Source: Lachnospiraceae bacterium MC2017 (lineage in GTDB: Bacteria; Bacillota; Clostridia; Lachnospirales; Lachnospiraceae). From it: a DNA stretch of 64,000 nucleotides. Below are positions 33,851 through 43,540 of this stretch, in pieces; position 1 is the stretch's first letter; every line of letters begins with the position of its first letter. The notes under the pieces were generated by a model. The model was not told the DNA's origin, searched no databases, and worked only from the letters and a program-made list of their open reading frames with translations. Where the stretch lies: assembly GCA_000701625.1 (NCBI GenBank), contig JNJK01000002.1, forward strand, positions 62,001 to 126,000. Direction: 5' to 3'. Made by a program: the position numbers and the translations under genes.

Positions 33851-35616
33851 TTCTTTCCTTCCACGAAAAGCGATGCCGGATCAACGGAAATGACCTTTCC
33901 GCCCTCCACACGATATACATATTCACAGTTTCTAAGCGTTGTCAGGCGATGAGCGATTATTAAGAGAGTTTTCCTGCCATGCAGACTGTCGATCGCTTCC
34001 ATGACTGCTTTTTCTGTCTCACTGTCAAGAGCACTGGTTGCCTCATCAAGCACCAGTATTTCCGGATCTCCGTAAAGTGCCCTGGCTATTCCTATCCTCT
34101 GTCGCTGACCGCCGGAGAGTCTTACGCCTCTTTCTCCGACCATTGTATCCAGTCCTTCCGGAAGGCTCCGCACAAAGTCACTTAGCTGCGCTTCATCCAG
34201 TGCTTTCCACACATCATCTTCGGAAATCTTATCAGGTTCAATACCAAAAGCAATATTTGCACGTATCGTGTCATCTGCAAGATAGATCGCCTGAGGAATA
34301 TATGCAAGCTTCTCTGACCAGGCAATCGGATACTCATGAACATTCATTTTTCCGTACATGACTTTTCCGTCTCTCGGGAAAAGGATTCCGAGTATAACAT
34401 CTGCCATAGTAGACTTTCCTGCTCCGCTCTCACCGATAAGACCTACAGACGCCCCAAGAGGTATTCTGAAATTTACATCATGAAGCACATCTTCATCAGT
34501 ATTTGGATAACGATAAGAAAGGTTCATGACTTCTATTGAGTCAGAACTCTTATCCTCAAGCAGCCTCTCGCCCTTATCTACGATCTCAACCTGAACCATA
34601 TCCTCGGTCTCTTTCAGATCATGATAGATAAGATCGATAGACGGCCTTAAAAATGTGATGTTATTCAGATAATTACTGATCTTTCCGACCGACGGCAAAA
34701 GCTTAAAAGCAGCCACCGCAAAGGTTGCGAGCTGCGGCAGTATCGCATTTAGATCTGTACCATTTTTCAGCTTTATCACAAGCACCAGCATTATCCCTGC
34801 GACAGTGACTGTTTCGATCACATACTTCGGAATAGTTCCAAAGAAGTTTGTGTTGATAAGCGCTGTCATTTTTTTCTCACCGCAGGACACGAATTGATTT
34901 ACAAAGTATTTCTCACGGTGAAGGATCTTTATATCCTTTACAGCTCCCAGAGCCTGATTTATGGCCTGATGCATCTTTCCGTCATATTTCTGGTTCATCT
35001 GACCATAGGAATGAACCCTTTTCTTTGTCGCGATACGGAAAAGTCCCATGCAGAGGACAAGGATGCCGCCAACTATCACACACATAAGCGGATCGGAGAT
35101 AATAAGATAAAGCATCAGAAGAACCGAAAGAAGTCCTTCACTTGAAACATTGAGGACTGACAGGATCAGCTGGAAGAGTCTGTCTGTATCCAGCATGATA
35201 TTTCGGATCATGTCGGACGTATTATGGTCAAGGTGATAGGTGTACTCTTTCTTCAGGTAGCAGTCGATAAGACGTCCAGCAACCTTTAACTGATTTTTAT
35301 AAATGTATGAATACTGAAAATAGTACATTGCTGATAAAAAGATATTTTTTATCAGATACAAAAATATGATCACAAATACCAGAAACACAAAAAAATCCGT
35401 GATGTTCTTCATACCGAGCATCACGTATACAGAGTTTACGATTCCGGGCTTCTCTACCACATCAGGAGTTGATATCAGCTGTATAAGAGGCATTATCAGG
35501 GAAACTCCCACAAGTTCAAGAGCTGCACCTATGAAAATAGCAACGAGAAGCATTGCCATCTGGCGTTTCTGCTTTCTGTTAAATATATAATTTAATTTTC
35601 CAAGTATATCCTGCAT
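33847..35616 (-). CDS. ABC exporter, lipid-linked glycan flippase type
   Basis: 589 residues: a six-helix transmembrane domain (residues 20-320) and an ATPase with Walker A GLIGESGAGKSTMADVILG, Q-loop YIPQAIYLADDTI, signature RLSGGQRQRIGIARAL and Walker B ILVLDEATSALD. Its half-transporter layout and position inside a glycosyltransferase operon fit PglK/WlaB/MsbA-like flippases that turn undecaprenyl-linked glycans outward. No Wzx-type flippase is in this operon, so it probably fills that role. Confidence 0.85.
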   Translation of the reverse strand: MQDILGKLNYIFNRKQKRQMAMLLVAIFIGAALELVGVSLIMPLIQLISTPDVVEKPGIVNSVYVMLGMKNITDFFVFLVFVIIFLYLIKNIFLSAMYYFQYSYIYKNQLKVAGRLIDCYLKKEYTYHLDHNTSDMIRNIMLDTDRLFQLILSVLNVSSEGLLSVLLMLYLIISDPLMCVIVGGILVLCMGLFRIATKKRVHSYGQMNQKYDGKMHQAINQALGAVKDIKILHREKYFVNQFVSCGEKKMTALINTNFFGTIPKYVIETVTVAGIMLVLVIKLKNGTDLNAILPQLATFAVAAFKLLPSVGKISNYLNNITFLRPSIDLIYHDLKETEDMVQVEIVDKGERLLEDKSSDSIEVMNLSYRYPNTDEDVLHDVNFRIPLGASVGLIGESGAGKSTMADVILGILFPRDGKVMYGKMNVHEYPIAWSEKLAYIPQAIYLADDTIRANIAFGIEPDKISEDDVWKALDEAQLSDFVRSLPEGLDTMVGERGVRLSGGQRQRIGIARALYGDPEILVLDEATSALDSETEKAVMEAIDSLHGRKTLLIIAHRLTTLRNCEYVYRVEGGKVISVDPASLFVEGKK

Positions 35617-35633
35617 TAATTGCTATTTTCCTT

Positions 35634-36746
35634 TCATCTATAGAACGCCGAATATATCATATTCATGATCTTCTTCCGATTCATTCCCGGATAAAAATAC
35701 CGTTCCAGCGCACCTTTTCTCACTTTGACGTTTTTTACCGGTCTGGAAATATCATAAAGAAATATCCTGTGTCCGGCTGTCCTGTATAGAATATTTGCAT
35801 CTATAGGTCTGAGATCAAGCCCGTAGCTGCCAACTTTTTCATATGGAAGTGTATCCACCGAATAAAAGAATTTATCCTGCGTATTTCCGCCTATAGCGCC
35901 GTCTCTCATTTTTAATCCGTATAAGTCTGACGGATGAGGCAGATCCATGTTTTCGAAAAAGGCATCATATCTTGCTCTTGACTGTTCGACAGTAGAAAAA
36001 ATGTATTCTCCCCTGTGTACTGCCCTCATTGGAACCTGCAGATCCGTAACGGATGCCGAAGCATGTTCTCCCGCATCTGCAAAATTCGTTGTCTCCGAAA
36101 CTCTTGGATATAAAAAGTACCGATCAGTATCAACAAGATAACGTATTGCATACTTAAGCCATGAACTGTCGCCCCACTCGGCAACGTTTGACGGCATACC
36201 GGCGTCATGAAGATCTTCACCGTCATGCGCTTCCTGCCAATCACGAAATCCATCCCACTGTGAAGCTGTCCATGCCTGTCCCCAGCTCGAAGCAAACTGA
36301 AAATACCAGTTATCATAACCATCATCAACTGCTTCAAAGGGCAGACGAGCAAATACATTAAACCTGTGGTTGTAAAGAGAAACCCCTCCCACACGTGGAT
36401 CCGAAGCTGTGTGAGAAAGTGCCTTTGATGCAAAATTATAGAAATCCGGTGAAACATACAGATCATCTTCAAGCATGATAATACTGCCGTATTCATCTGC
36501 ATAATTTCCGCAAGTCAGTATATGCCTCTTAAGACCCATACGCTCCTTACGTACAACAACCTTTTTTTCTCCATGCTTCCAGATAAATTTCTCTGCGACC
36601 TTTTCAACCTCTGGCTTACCACTGCGATCCAGACTTATGATCAGAGTAATATCATCCTCAGAGTAATCTGCTGATGCGATGCTTCCAAGCAGACGTTTTA
36701 ATGAATCTGCCCGATCATATCCGATAACGACTATAGCCGGCTTCAT
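35634..36746 (-). CDS. GT-A glycosyltransferase (GNT-I/GT2-like)
   Basis: 370 residues. It starts MKPAIVVIGYDRADSLKRLLGSI and has the donor metal motif IIMLEDDLYVSPDFYNFASKAL, where EDD replaces DxD. The WGQAWTASQWDGF segment follows. This architecture resembles N-acetylglucosaminyltransferase-I-like bacterial enzymes in polysaccharide loci. The C-terminal basic tail (RYFYPGMNRKKIMNMIY) may touch the membrane. Specific linkage unknown. Confidence 0.78.
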   Translation of the reverse strand: MKPAIVVIGYDRADSLKRLLGSIASADYSEDDITLIISLDRSGKPEVEKVAEKFIWKHGEKKVVVRKERMGLKRHILTCGNYADEYGSIIMLEDDLYVSPDFYNFASKALSHTASDPRVGGVSLYNHRFNVFARLPFEAVDDGYDNWYFQFASSWGQAWTASQWDGFRDWQEAHDGEDLHDAGMPSNVAEWGDSSWLKYAIRYLVDTDRYFLYPRVSETTNFADAGEHASASVTDLQVPMRAVHRGEYIFSTVEQSRARYDAFFENMDLPHPSDLYGLKMRDGAIGGNTQDKFFYSVDTLPYEKVGSYGLDLRPIDANILYRTAGHRIFLYDISRPVKNVKVRKGALERYFYPGMNRKKIMNMIYSAFYR

Positions 36747-36749
36747 CTT

Positions 36750-37424
36750 TCACCTTTCCTGTAAAAATCTGTCAATATCAGAAAAATCCTCTATATGTGT
36801 TTCTATCCATGAGGTTTCTTTTTCCCACCATGGATCTGATAAAAGTGCCCTTATTTTTTCTTCCGGAAAACGATAGCGGATCACTTTTGCCGGTACACCG
36901 ACGGAAATACTGTATGGTGGCAGCTCTCCGGTTACGACAGCGCCGCTTCCAACAACCGCTCCATCTCCGATGACGGCTCCATCCAGGATTTTTACATCAT
37001 TTCCGATCCAGACATCACTTCCGATAAAAACCCCTTTTGTCACGCTCTCCCAGCTTCTATGGTTAACATAACTATACCCAAACACTTTATCCGGATTATT
37101 AAATGCAGGATGCATGGCCACGTGATCCAAAGGGTGATCTCCGATCTCAGTCCTTACTCTGGTCCCTATCGAAGTATATCTGCCTATCACTGTATGAGAA
37201 AAATCCCCTTCCCGGTTTACATAAGTTCCATACCCTATCTTGCCATCCGTGAAAGATGTCTTTTTTCCAAGATAATTTTTTCCCTCAAGCACAGTATTGC
37301 GGACGTACACTCCCGGACAGAGTATACTTCCGCTCTTTATTTCCATTATGCACTTTCGGATAGGATAAATAAATGTCCTGTAAAGCCCGGACAGAATCCA
37401 TATGATATGTCTCTTAACAAACAT
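36750..37424 (-). CDS. Hexapeptide-repeat acyltransferase (CatB/LbH type)
   Basis: The start at 37424 has AGAAGG upstream, giving 224 residues; longer readings would run into the upstream gene. Left-handed beta-helix turns are visible (GSDVWIGNDVKILDGAVIGDGAVVGSGAVVTGEL), with the catalytic-type His in GDHPLDHVAMHPAF and the C-terminal GVPAKVIRYRF. Such enzymes O-acetylate sugars using acetyl-CoA. It is probably a decoration enzyme for the glycan made by the neighbours. Confidence 0.85.
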   Translation of the reverse strand: MFVKRHIIWILSGLYRTFIYPIRKCIMEIKSGSILCPGVYVRNTVLEGKNYLGKKTSFTDGKIGYGTYVNREGDFSHTVIGRYTSIGTRVRTEIGDHPLDHVAMHPAFNNPDKVFGYSYVNHRSWESVTKGVFIGSDVWIGNDVKILDGAVIGDGAVVGSGAVVTGELPPYSISVGVPAKVIRYRFPEEKIRALLSDPWWEKETSWIETHIEDFSDIDRFLQER

Positions 37425-37426
37425 AT

Positions 37427-38230
37427 TCAAACCTTCTTCTGACCTCTGACAGTCCTCTGAACTTTTCTGATCACATATTTTAGCCAGCCCGGAAAATGAT
37501 CCATTCCAAACTGCTTTAGATCGATCCACCACATCTTTCGCCTGAGCTCATCATCCGTCGGCTGCGGAATCCCATGCGCTCTCCTGATATGAATACTTTC
37601 AACAAATGTGTCTTTAAGCCGCACACTTGATGTGCCTGTCTTACTGACTCTTCCGACCAGTACTCCACTATCACTGAACTTCTTTTTTTCGTCATTCAAT
37701 GTGAGCAAAAAATTGTAATCAGCACCTATCGGATATTTCAGATCAAAGGGGTGACGTAGTAATTCTTCTCTTCTTACAAAAACGCTCTGATGAGAAAAAG
37801 GCATGCGTTCTTCTATTAATTCCGGGCATTTCCTGAAGTAATGGAGTTCACCAAACTCTTCTTCTGCCATGTCTCCATATATCAGATCCGTTCCTCTCCA
37901 ATCCCTTTCCTTAAATATTTTTTCCAAAACATCCTCTGAAAAAAATTCATCTCCGGCGTTCATGAAATTTATCCATTCACCGGATGCCTCAGCTACTCCG
38001 GCATTCATTCCATCATAAATGCCCCTGTCTCTTGCTGTGATCAGGCGGAATTTTATTCCCTTTTCAATAAATGCTTTCTCATAGGAACGGGCTATCGACA
38101 CCGTATCATCTGATGATCCGCCATCCTTTATGATATATTCAAAATCATGATATGTCTGCCTAAGGACAGACTCAATAGTTCCACGGATCGAATCGCGCTC
38201 ATTATAACATATGGTTATTACAGATATCAT
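37427..38230 (-). CDS. GT2-family glycosyltransferase (WcaA/colanic-type)
   Basis: 267 residues: ISVITICYNERDSIRGTIESVLRQTYHDFEYIIKDGGSSDDT, then DRGIYDGMNAGVAEASGEWINFMNAGDEF and GADYNFLLTL, the classic set for short GT2 enzymes. It overlaps the upstream GT4 stop by ATGA. Sugar specificity cannot be read from sequence. Confidence 0.87.
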   Translation of the reverse strand: MISVITICYNERDSIRGTIESVLRQTYHDFEYIIKDGGSSDDTVSIARSYEKAFIEKGIKFRLITARDRGIYDGMNAGVAEASGEWINFMNAGDEFFSEDVLEKIFKERDWRGTDLIYGDMAEEEFGELHYFRKCPELIEERMPFSHQSVFVRREELLRHPFDLKYPIGADYNFLLTLNDEKKKFSDSGVLVGRVSKTGTSSVRLKDTFVESIHIRRAHGIPQPTDDELRRKMWWIDLKQFGMDHFPGWLKYVIRKVQRTVRGQKKV

Positions 38231-39321
38231 CTGGTCAGTACCTCATAAAGCTTTGCTACGATGGGTTCCCACCTGAAATCATGCCATGCATAATCTGCGA
38301 TCTCACGCGCACGCGAATCCCAGTCTGCACTTGAATTCATAAGACGCACAAACGCCCCCGACAGCGCCGGTATGTCATCCGGCGGCACGATAAATCCAAA
38401 TTTACCATCATTATAAATGTCCCGTCCTGCAGGAACTCCGGTGGTAGTTATCAGAAAATCCCCGTTTGCGGCAGCCTCAAGCAAAACTATTCCAAAACTC
38501 TCACTTCTGGACGGAAGCACAAATATCTTGGCTTTCCTGTATATTTCCGCAAGTTTCTCCTTATCTCTGATCTCGCCAGTGAAATGTATCCTGTCCTTCA
38601 GATCTTCATGACGGCTCATGAAATCACGGATAAACGGCTTAAAATCCTGTGCAACAGGTCCGACAAGTTCAAGTTTCCAGTCATTCCCCCCTGCCGCTCC
38701 CGCAAAGGCACGGAGAAGCGTATCAGTTGCCTTGGCATAGGTTCCGAGAGCACCGACAGTAAGAATTATATTTTCTTTATTAAAATCCTTTGCAGGCTCC
38801 GATGCATAAAACCCGTTTGGTATGTACAGTACTTTCCTTCCGTACTTTATCTTAAGCTTCTGAGAAAGGACAGTAGTTTCTACTGAAATCACATCTGCAA
38901 GCCACATAGTAAGCCTCTTTATGAGACCTACCGGGTTTTTCATAAATAACCTCTTATAACCCTTGAGATCCATATCAAGCTTCAGATAGCCCTTTCCTGA
39001 AGACTTTTTTCTGAGTTTATAAATAAGCAGATACAAAAATGAAGACAGATTAAGATGATACACATTTAATACATCTATTTTTTCTGCATTTTTCCATACA
39101 TATTTCATTCCGGCGATAAGCGGTGAAACCGGATGCTTTTTTAAGAATTGAAGCTTAAGTCCTTTAACTTCATTTCGGAGATAAGGATAATCCTCCTCAT
39201 TGCGTGCAGATACCACTATACTTTCAACGCCATGATCCCTATGAAGAATATATGGTATCATTCCTACATCTTTCAGCAGGTGAACATTTTCAAGTCTGGT
39301 AAAGAGAGTGACAAAAACCAT
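38227..39321 (-). CDS. GT4-family glycosyltransferase
   Basis: 364 residues with a GT-B fold. The C-terminal donor domain has ENIILTVGALGTYAKATDTLLRAF, RIHFTGEIRDKEKLAEIYRKAKIFVLPSRSESFGIVLLEAAANG and GKFGFIVPPDD, where E-x7-E is the nucleotide-sugar motif. It is the first gene of the left half of the operon. Its start is only 35 bases from the divergent gene at 39357, leaving little room for a promoter. Confidence 0.87.
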   Translation of the reverse strand: MVFVTLFTRLENVHLLKDVGMIPYILHRDHGVESIVVSARNEEDYPYLRNEVKGLKLQFLKKHPVSPLIAGMKYVWKNAEKIDVLNVYHLNLSSFLYLLIYKLRKKSSGKGYLKLDMDLKGYKRLFMKNPVGLIKRLTMWLADVISVETTVLSQKLKIKYGRKVLYIPNGFYASEPAKDFNKENIILTVGALGTYAKATDTLLRAFAGAAGGNDWKLELVGPVAQDFKPFIRDFMSRHEDLKDRIHFTGEIRDKEKLAEIYRKAKIFVLPSRSESFGIVLLEAAANGDFLITTTGVPAGRDIYNDGKFGFIVPPDDIPALSGAFVRLMNSSADWDSRAREIADYAWHDFRWEPIVAKLYEVLTR

Positions 39322-39356
39322 TGCCGCGCTTCCTTTCGGATATTATAATTAACCTC

Positions 39357-40220
39357 ATGAATACTGCACTTATCGTACTTAACTATAATGATGCGGACCG
39401 TACAGCATCTCTTATAAAAAAGATTTCCGGCTACCGCTCACTTACTCATATAATCATCGTAGACAATTGTTCTACGGATGATTCATTTGAAAAATTACTG
39501 CCTCTCGCAGACAGCAAGATCGACGTTATCCGCACCGAATCCAATAACGGATATGCTTCCGGCAATAATGCAGGTGTACTCTTTGCTCTAAAGCATTATG
39601 CACCTGAATATCTTTTTATTGCAAATCCCGATGTCTTTTTTGATGACGAAACCGCACTTGCCATGCTAAACGCGCTCCATAACACTCCGTCATACGGAGT
39701 GTCAGCGCCACTCGTCCGTCAGGGCACAAATGTATGGAATCTTCCCGGATTTGCAGGGATAATCGAGAGCCTTTTCCTGGTTTTATTTACGCTTGATAAA
39801 AAGCGGATCAGACGAAATATACTTAACGACTCACGATCCATTGTTCCTGTGGATGTGGTCGAAGGCTCATTCCTTGCAATAAAGGCTGATGCCTGGAAAA
39901 AAGCGCATGGCTTTGATAACAGGACTTTCCTCTATGCGGAAGAGATCATTTTTTCACGCCGTTTGCGAAACGCCGGCTTTACTGAGTGTGTTCTTAAAGA
40001 TTACCGCTATGATCATCTTCATTCAGCCAGCATCAAAAAAGCCCACAGATCGAGAAAAGCTGCCGCATTCCATTATTTCCGCGACAGTTTCAGGATATAT
40101 AACCGTTTCTACCTGAATACAAATCCTTTGCAGAACATTATCTTTGATATCTGCTGGGATCTCGGATACATTGAAAGATGCCTTTATGACATCATCTCAT
40201 CATTCAAGTCCGGTCATTGA
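39357..40220 (+). CDS. GT2 glycosyltransferase, rhamnosyltransferase-like, inverted in the cluster
   Basis: The start at ATG 39357 gives 287 residues beginning MNTALIVLNYNDADRTASLI; no clear ribosome site is visible before it. GT-A motifs are NNGYASGNNAGVLFAL, EYLFIANPDVFFDDETAL, VVEGSFLAIKADAWKKAHGFD and FLYAEEIIFSRRL, the last typical of dTDP-rhamnosyltransferase-like enzymes. It is the only plus-strand gene between 28 and 55 kb. Its last 21 bases overlap the end of the convergent GT4 gene. Confidence 0.83.
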   Translation: MNTALIVLNYNDADRTASLIKKISGYRSLTHIIIVDNCSTDDSFEKLLPLADSKIDVIRTESNNGYASGNNAGVLFALKHYAPEYLFIANPDVFFDDETALAMLNALHNTPSYGVSAPLVRQGTNVWNLPGFAGIIESLFLVLFTLDKKRIRRNILNDSRSIVPVDVVEGSFLAIKADAWKKAHGFDNRTFLYAEEIIFSRRLRNAGFTECVLKDYRYDHLHSASIKKAHRSRKAAAFHYFRDSFRIYNRFYLNTNPLQNIIFDICWDLGYIERCLYDIISSFKSGH

Positions 40221-41306
40221 TGAAATGGTATCTACCATATGTTCCCAGCTGAATCTGTCGGAATCTTTGTCTATATTTTCTTCAAAATCTACCTGATCCC
40301 TTAGTTCGAAAAATCTGCGTATCGCAGATGACAGAGCTTTGGGATCATTTGGTTTACATAAAACCCCTGTCTGTCCATCAGTAACAACTTCAGGAAGACC
40401 ACCTACTTCAGTAGCTATTACCGGTTTTCTAAATCCAAATGCTATCTGAGCAATACCACTCTGAGTCGCATCAATATACGGAAGCACTACAGCATCCGCA
40501 CTTTCAAAGTATTTCTGAACTTCATGATCCGGTATATATCCGTCATGAATTTCCGTTCTTTCACTTATTCCACATTCACTGATCTCATTTATATATTCTT
40601 CTTTATGACCGCCGAAATCACCTACTATCATCAGTCTGACTCCGGGACATTCTGACATTGCACGTATCAGGATATGCAACCCTTTATATGGGCGCACAAA
40701 GCCAAAGAAAAGCAGTGTCTTCTCATGTGGTGCCGGTTCCGAAAGCGGCTCCATCTGAAATGCATTATAAGTAGGGTGCATGTTCACCCTATATGATGCA
40801 TCTTTTAATATTGTCTTTAATTCATCTGCTTCTTTTGACGAATGAAGGATGAAATGATCACCCTTTCTAAGCGTCATTCTTGTAAGCAAACGATCCATCG
40901 GAAATCTCTCATGCGGAAAAACATTGTGACAGGTAAACAGAACTTTCGACTTTAAGCAACTGCAAAGGATCATATAACATGGAGCAAAATACGGATGCCA
41001 CCACTCGATTATCACAAGATCCGGTTTCCAGCGGTTGATATTACGGGCAACCGAAATAATGTTAAACGGATTTGCAGTATTTATCAGATACTCTGTTCCG
41101 TCTATCTTAAAGCTGTCATCCTCATAATTTCGCTGTTCCTTCTTAAAAAGGATCTTTGGATACTGCATAGAATACGAAACAGTCCGGACCTTGAATCGTT
41201 CTGACAGGGCCCGGACGAGAAGTCCTGTATAGTGAGAGATACCTCCCTTAAATGGATATACAGGACCTATTACTGCAATTTTTTTACGCGTCTTTACTTT
41301 CGTCAT
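40200..41306 (-). CDS. GT4-family glycosyltransferase
   Basis: 368 residues. The N-terminal domain begins KIAVIGPVYPFKGGISHYTGLLVRAL, a glycine-rich acceptor-side loop; the donor domain has TLLFFGFVRPYKGLHILIRAM, YFESADAVVLPYIDATQSGIAQIAFGFRKPVIATEVGGLPEVV. It overlaps the upstream GT2 gene by 23 bases, so the pair is cotranscribed. The 3' end meets the inverted gene at 40220. Confidence 0.87.
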   Translation of the reverse strand: MTKVKTRKKIAVIGPVYPFKGGISHYTGLLVRALSERFKVRTVSYSMQYPKILFKKEQRNYEDDSFKIDGTEYLINTANPFNIISVARNINRWKPDLVIIEWWHPYFAPCYMILCSCLKSKVLFTCHNVFPHERFPMDRLLTRMTLRKGDHFILHSSKEADELKTILKDASYRVNMHPTYNAFQMEPLSEPAPHEKTLLFFGFVRPYKGLHILIRAMSECPGVRLMIVGDFGGHKEEYINEISECGISERTEIHDGYIPDHEVQKYFESADAVVLPYIDATQSGIAQIAFGFRKPVIATEVGGLPEVVTDGQTGVLCKPNDPKALSSAIRRFFELRDQVDFEENIDKDSDRFSWEHMVDTISSMTGLE

Positions 41307-42252
41307 TCGTATCCTCGCCGACTTCCATTCTGCGAATCCTATATTGGATATCCTCCATGATCTTTCGGTTAGCAGCCATAAGATCCGCCTGAAGTCCCAT
41401 CATAAATGTAGTAAATCCAAGCATCATAAGCGTACTTGCAAATACGAGAGACTGGATATGACCATTACCGGTTCCATTAATAAAGAATAAAATGAAACGA
41501 ATCCCAAGTACAAGTCCCGCGATAAACGGTATCATTCCGACAACCGTAAAAAATACCAACGGTCTGTACATCATATACGCGCGAATTATGGTCAGCATGG
41601 ATTTCTTTATATATCCTCCCATGCTGCTGAAAAGTCTTGATTTTCTAAGTTCTGCATTGGTACGGATCGGCACGCTGGTAATCGCCATCCTGTTTCTTCC
41701 TGCCTGAACTATGGTTTCCAGTGTATATGTATAGTTATTTATAACATTCAAATGCATTGCCGCATCTCTGGAAAAGGCTCTGAATCCGCTGGGTGCATCC
41801 GGAATATCCGTTGCGGATGCCTGACGTACTACAAAAGAGCCCAAATGCTGCAGTTTCTTCTTTAACGGAGAAAATCCCGGTGTGTCATCAATAGGACGCT
41901 CACCGATCACTATTTCTGCCTTTCCATCAAGTATCGGACGTACCAGTTTCTCAATATCTTCTCCGCAATACTGATTATCTGCATCTGTATTTACAATGAT
42001 ATCCGCGCCATTCCTAAGGCATGCATCAAGACCTGCGATAAATCCTCTCGCAAGCCCCTTGTTATTTGCGAAACTAACAACATAATTCACGCCCCATTCC
42101 TTTGCGACACGAACAGTATCATCGCTGCTTCCATCATTGATGATCAGATATTCAATTTCATCTATTCCATCTATGTGCTTCGGAAGATCGTCAAGCGCTA
42201 CCGTAAGTGTTTTTGCTTCATTAAGACACGGAATCTGGATGATCAGTTTCAT
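41284..42252 (-). CDS. GT2 glycosyltransferase with C-terminal membrane helices (GtrB/DPM1-like)
   Basis: 322 residues. The catalytic part reads MKLIIQIPCLNEAKTLTVALDDLP, EYLIINDGSSDDT, NKGLARGFIAGLDACLRNGADIIVNTDADNQYCGEDI. Two hydrophobic helices follow (VFFTVVGMIPFIAGLVLGIRFIL, SLVFASTLMMLGFTTFMMGL). Such enzymes usually make polyprenyl-phosphate-linked sugars at the inner membrane face. It starts the cluster 52 bases past the U32 gene, after a small GACGC/GCGTC hairpin. Confidence 0.87.
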   Translation of the reverse strand: MKLIIQIPCLNEAKTLTVALDDLPKHIDGIDEIEYLIINDGSSDDTVRVAKEWGVNYVVSFANNKGLARGFIAGLDACLRNGADIIVNTDADNQYCGEDIEKLVRPILDGKAEIVIGERPIDDTPGFSPLKKKLQHLGSFVVRQASATDIPDAPSGFRAFSRDAAMHLNVINNYTYTLETIVQAGRNRMAITSVPIRTNAELRKSRLFSSMGGYIKKSMLTIIRAYMMYRPLVFFTVVGMIPFIAGLVLGIRFILFFINGTGNGHIQSLVFASTLMMLGFTTFMMGLQADLMAANRKIMEDIQYRIRRMEVGEDTNDESKDA

Positions 42253-42304
42253 AATATCCTTTCACAGACGCTTATCGCGTCAATTATGTATTTTCGCTAT
42301 ATCC

Positions 42305-43540
42305 TTACTCTTTTCTGCGGAGAATGTCCAGCGCAGAAGGTGTTCCTGAAAGCTTGATATGAAGAAGCTGCTTCGGATGAGGCGCAGATTCCTGCGAACC
42401 GTTTTCAGGATCTGTAATCGAAAGAACCTTTACTATCTCATTTGTGAAATCAGGCTTCATGATTTCGATCTCATCACCTACAGAGAATTTGTTCTTCTGA
42501 TGAATAACGGCCTCTCCCTCGGGAGTAACTGCTTCTACCTGTCCCAGGTATGTATACTCCTGAACATAGGTATTGCTGTCGTAGATCTGTGATTCCGCTC
42601 CAGGCTTTCCGAAATAGAAACCTGTTGAGAAATTACGCATGGTACACTTTCTGATCTCATCATGATACCACTGCATATTTGCCTGATATTTCTCAGGAGA
42701 TTCAAAATAGTCATCGATAGCACGGCGATATGTTCTGGCTGTTGTAGCAACATAAAGTGCTGTCTTCATCCGTCCCTCGATCTTAAAGCTGTCGATACCA
42801 GCCTCCACCAGTTCCGGAATATGCTCTATCATACACAGATCCTTAGAATTAAAGATATATGTACCTCTCTCATTTTCTTCGATCGGCATATATTGTCCTG
42901 GTCTCGTCTGCTCTGCAACAGCATACTGCCAACGGCACGGATGAGTACATTCTCCATGATTGGCATCACGACCGGTGAAATAGTTTGAAAGAAGGCATCT
43001 TCCTGAATAGGATATGCACATCGCACCATGTATAAAAGATTCGATTTCCAGCTCATCCGGGATATGATCACGGATCTCACGGATCTCATTTAACGAAAGC
43101 TCTCTGGCTGTAACGATACGTGTCGCACCCATTCTGTGCCAGAAAAGAGCCGTCTGATAATTAGTATTATTTGCCTGTGTACTAATATGGATCTCAACAT
43201 TCGGACAATTCTCTTTCGCAAGAGTGAACATACCGGGATCTGCTACAAGTACTGCATCCGGACGTACTTCATTAAGCTCCCGGAAATATTTTTCAGCTTC
43301 CACAAGGTCGGAATTATGGGCAAAAATATTGGCGGTCACATATACCTTTACTCCATGTTCGTGAGCAAAAGCGATCCCGTCTCTCATCTCATCAAGTGTG
43401 AAATTTCTTGCATTGGCTCTGAGACCCATAACCTCTCCACCGATGTAAACTGCATCTGCGCCAAAGTTTACTGCTGTTTTCAGTTCTTCCGGACCCTTTG
43501 CCGGTATCAGTAATTCAGGTTTTCTTCTTTTCATATTCAT
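42305..43540 (-). CDS. U32-family protein, tRNA 5-hydroxyuridine synthesis type (TrhP-like)
   Basis: 411 residues. Family marks are ELLIPAKGPEELKTAVNFGADAVYIGG, EIHISTQANNTNYQTA and the Cys-rich SYSGRCLLSNYFTGRDANHGECTHPCRW that binds an Fe-S cluster; IEGRMKTALYVATTARTYRRAID follows. Members called peptidase U32 are now known as RNA hydroxylation factors (TrhP, RlhA). It overlaps trmR by ATGA, and TrmR methylates the hydroxyuridine that TrhP makes, which supports this role over a protease. Confidence 0.85.
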   Translation of the reverse strand: MNMKRRKPELLIPAKGPEELKTAVNFGADAVYIGGEVMGLRANARNFTLDEMRDGIAFAHEHGVKVYVTANIFAHNSDLVEAEKYFRELNEVRPDAVLVADPGMFTLAKENCPNVEIHISTQANNTNYQTALFWHRMGATRIVTARELSLNEIREIRDHIPDELEIESFIHGAMCISYSGRCLLSNYFTGRDANHGECTHPCRWQYAVAEQTRPGQYMPIEENERGTYIFNSKDLCMIEHIPELVEAGIDSFKIEGRMKTALYVATTARTYRRAIDDYFESPEKYQANMQWYHDEIRKCTMRNFSTGFYFGKPGAESQIYDSNTYVQEYTYLGQVEAVTPEGEAVIHQKNKFSVGDEIEIMKPDFTNEIVKVLSITDPENGSQESAPHPKQLLHIKLSGTPSALDILRRKE

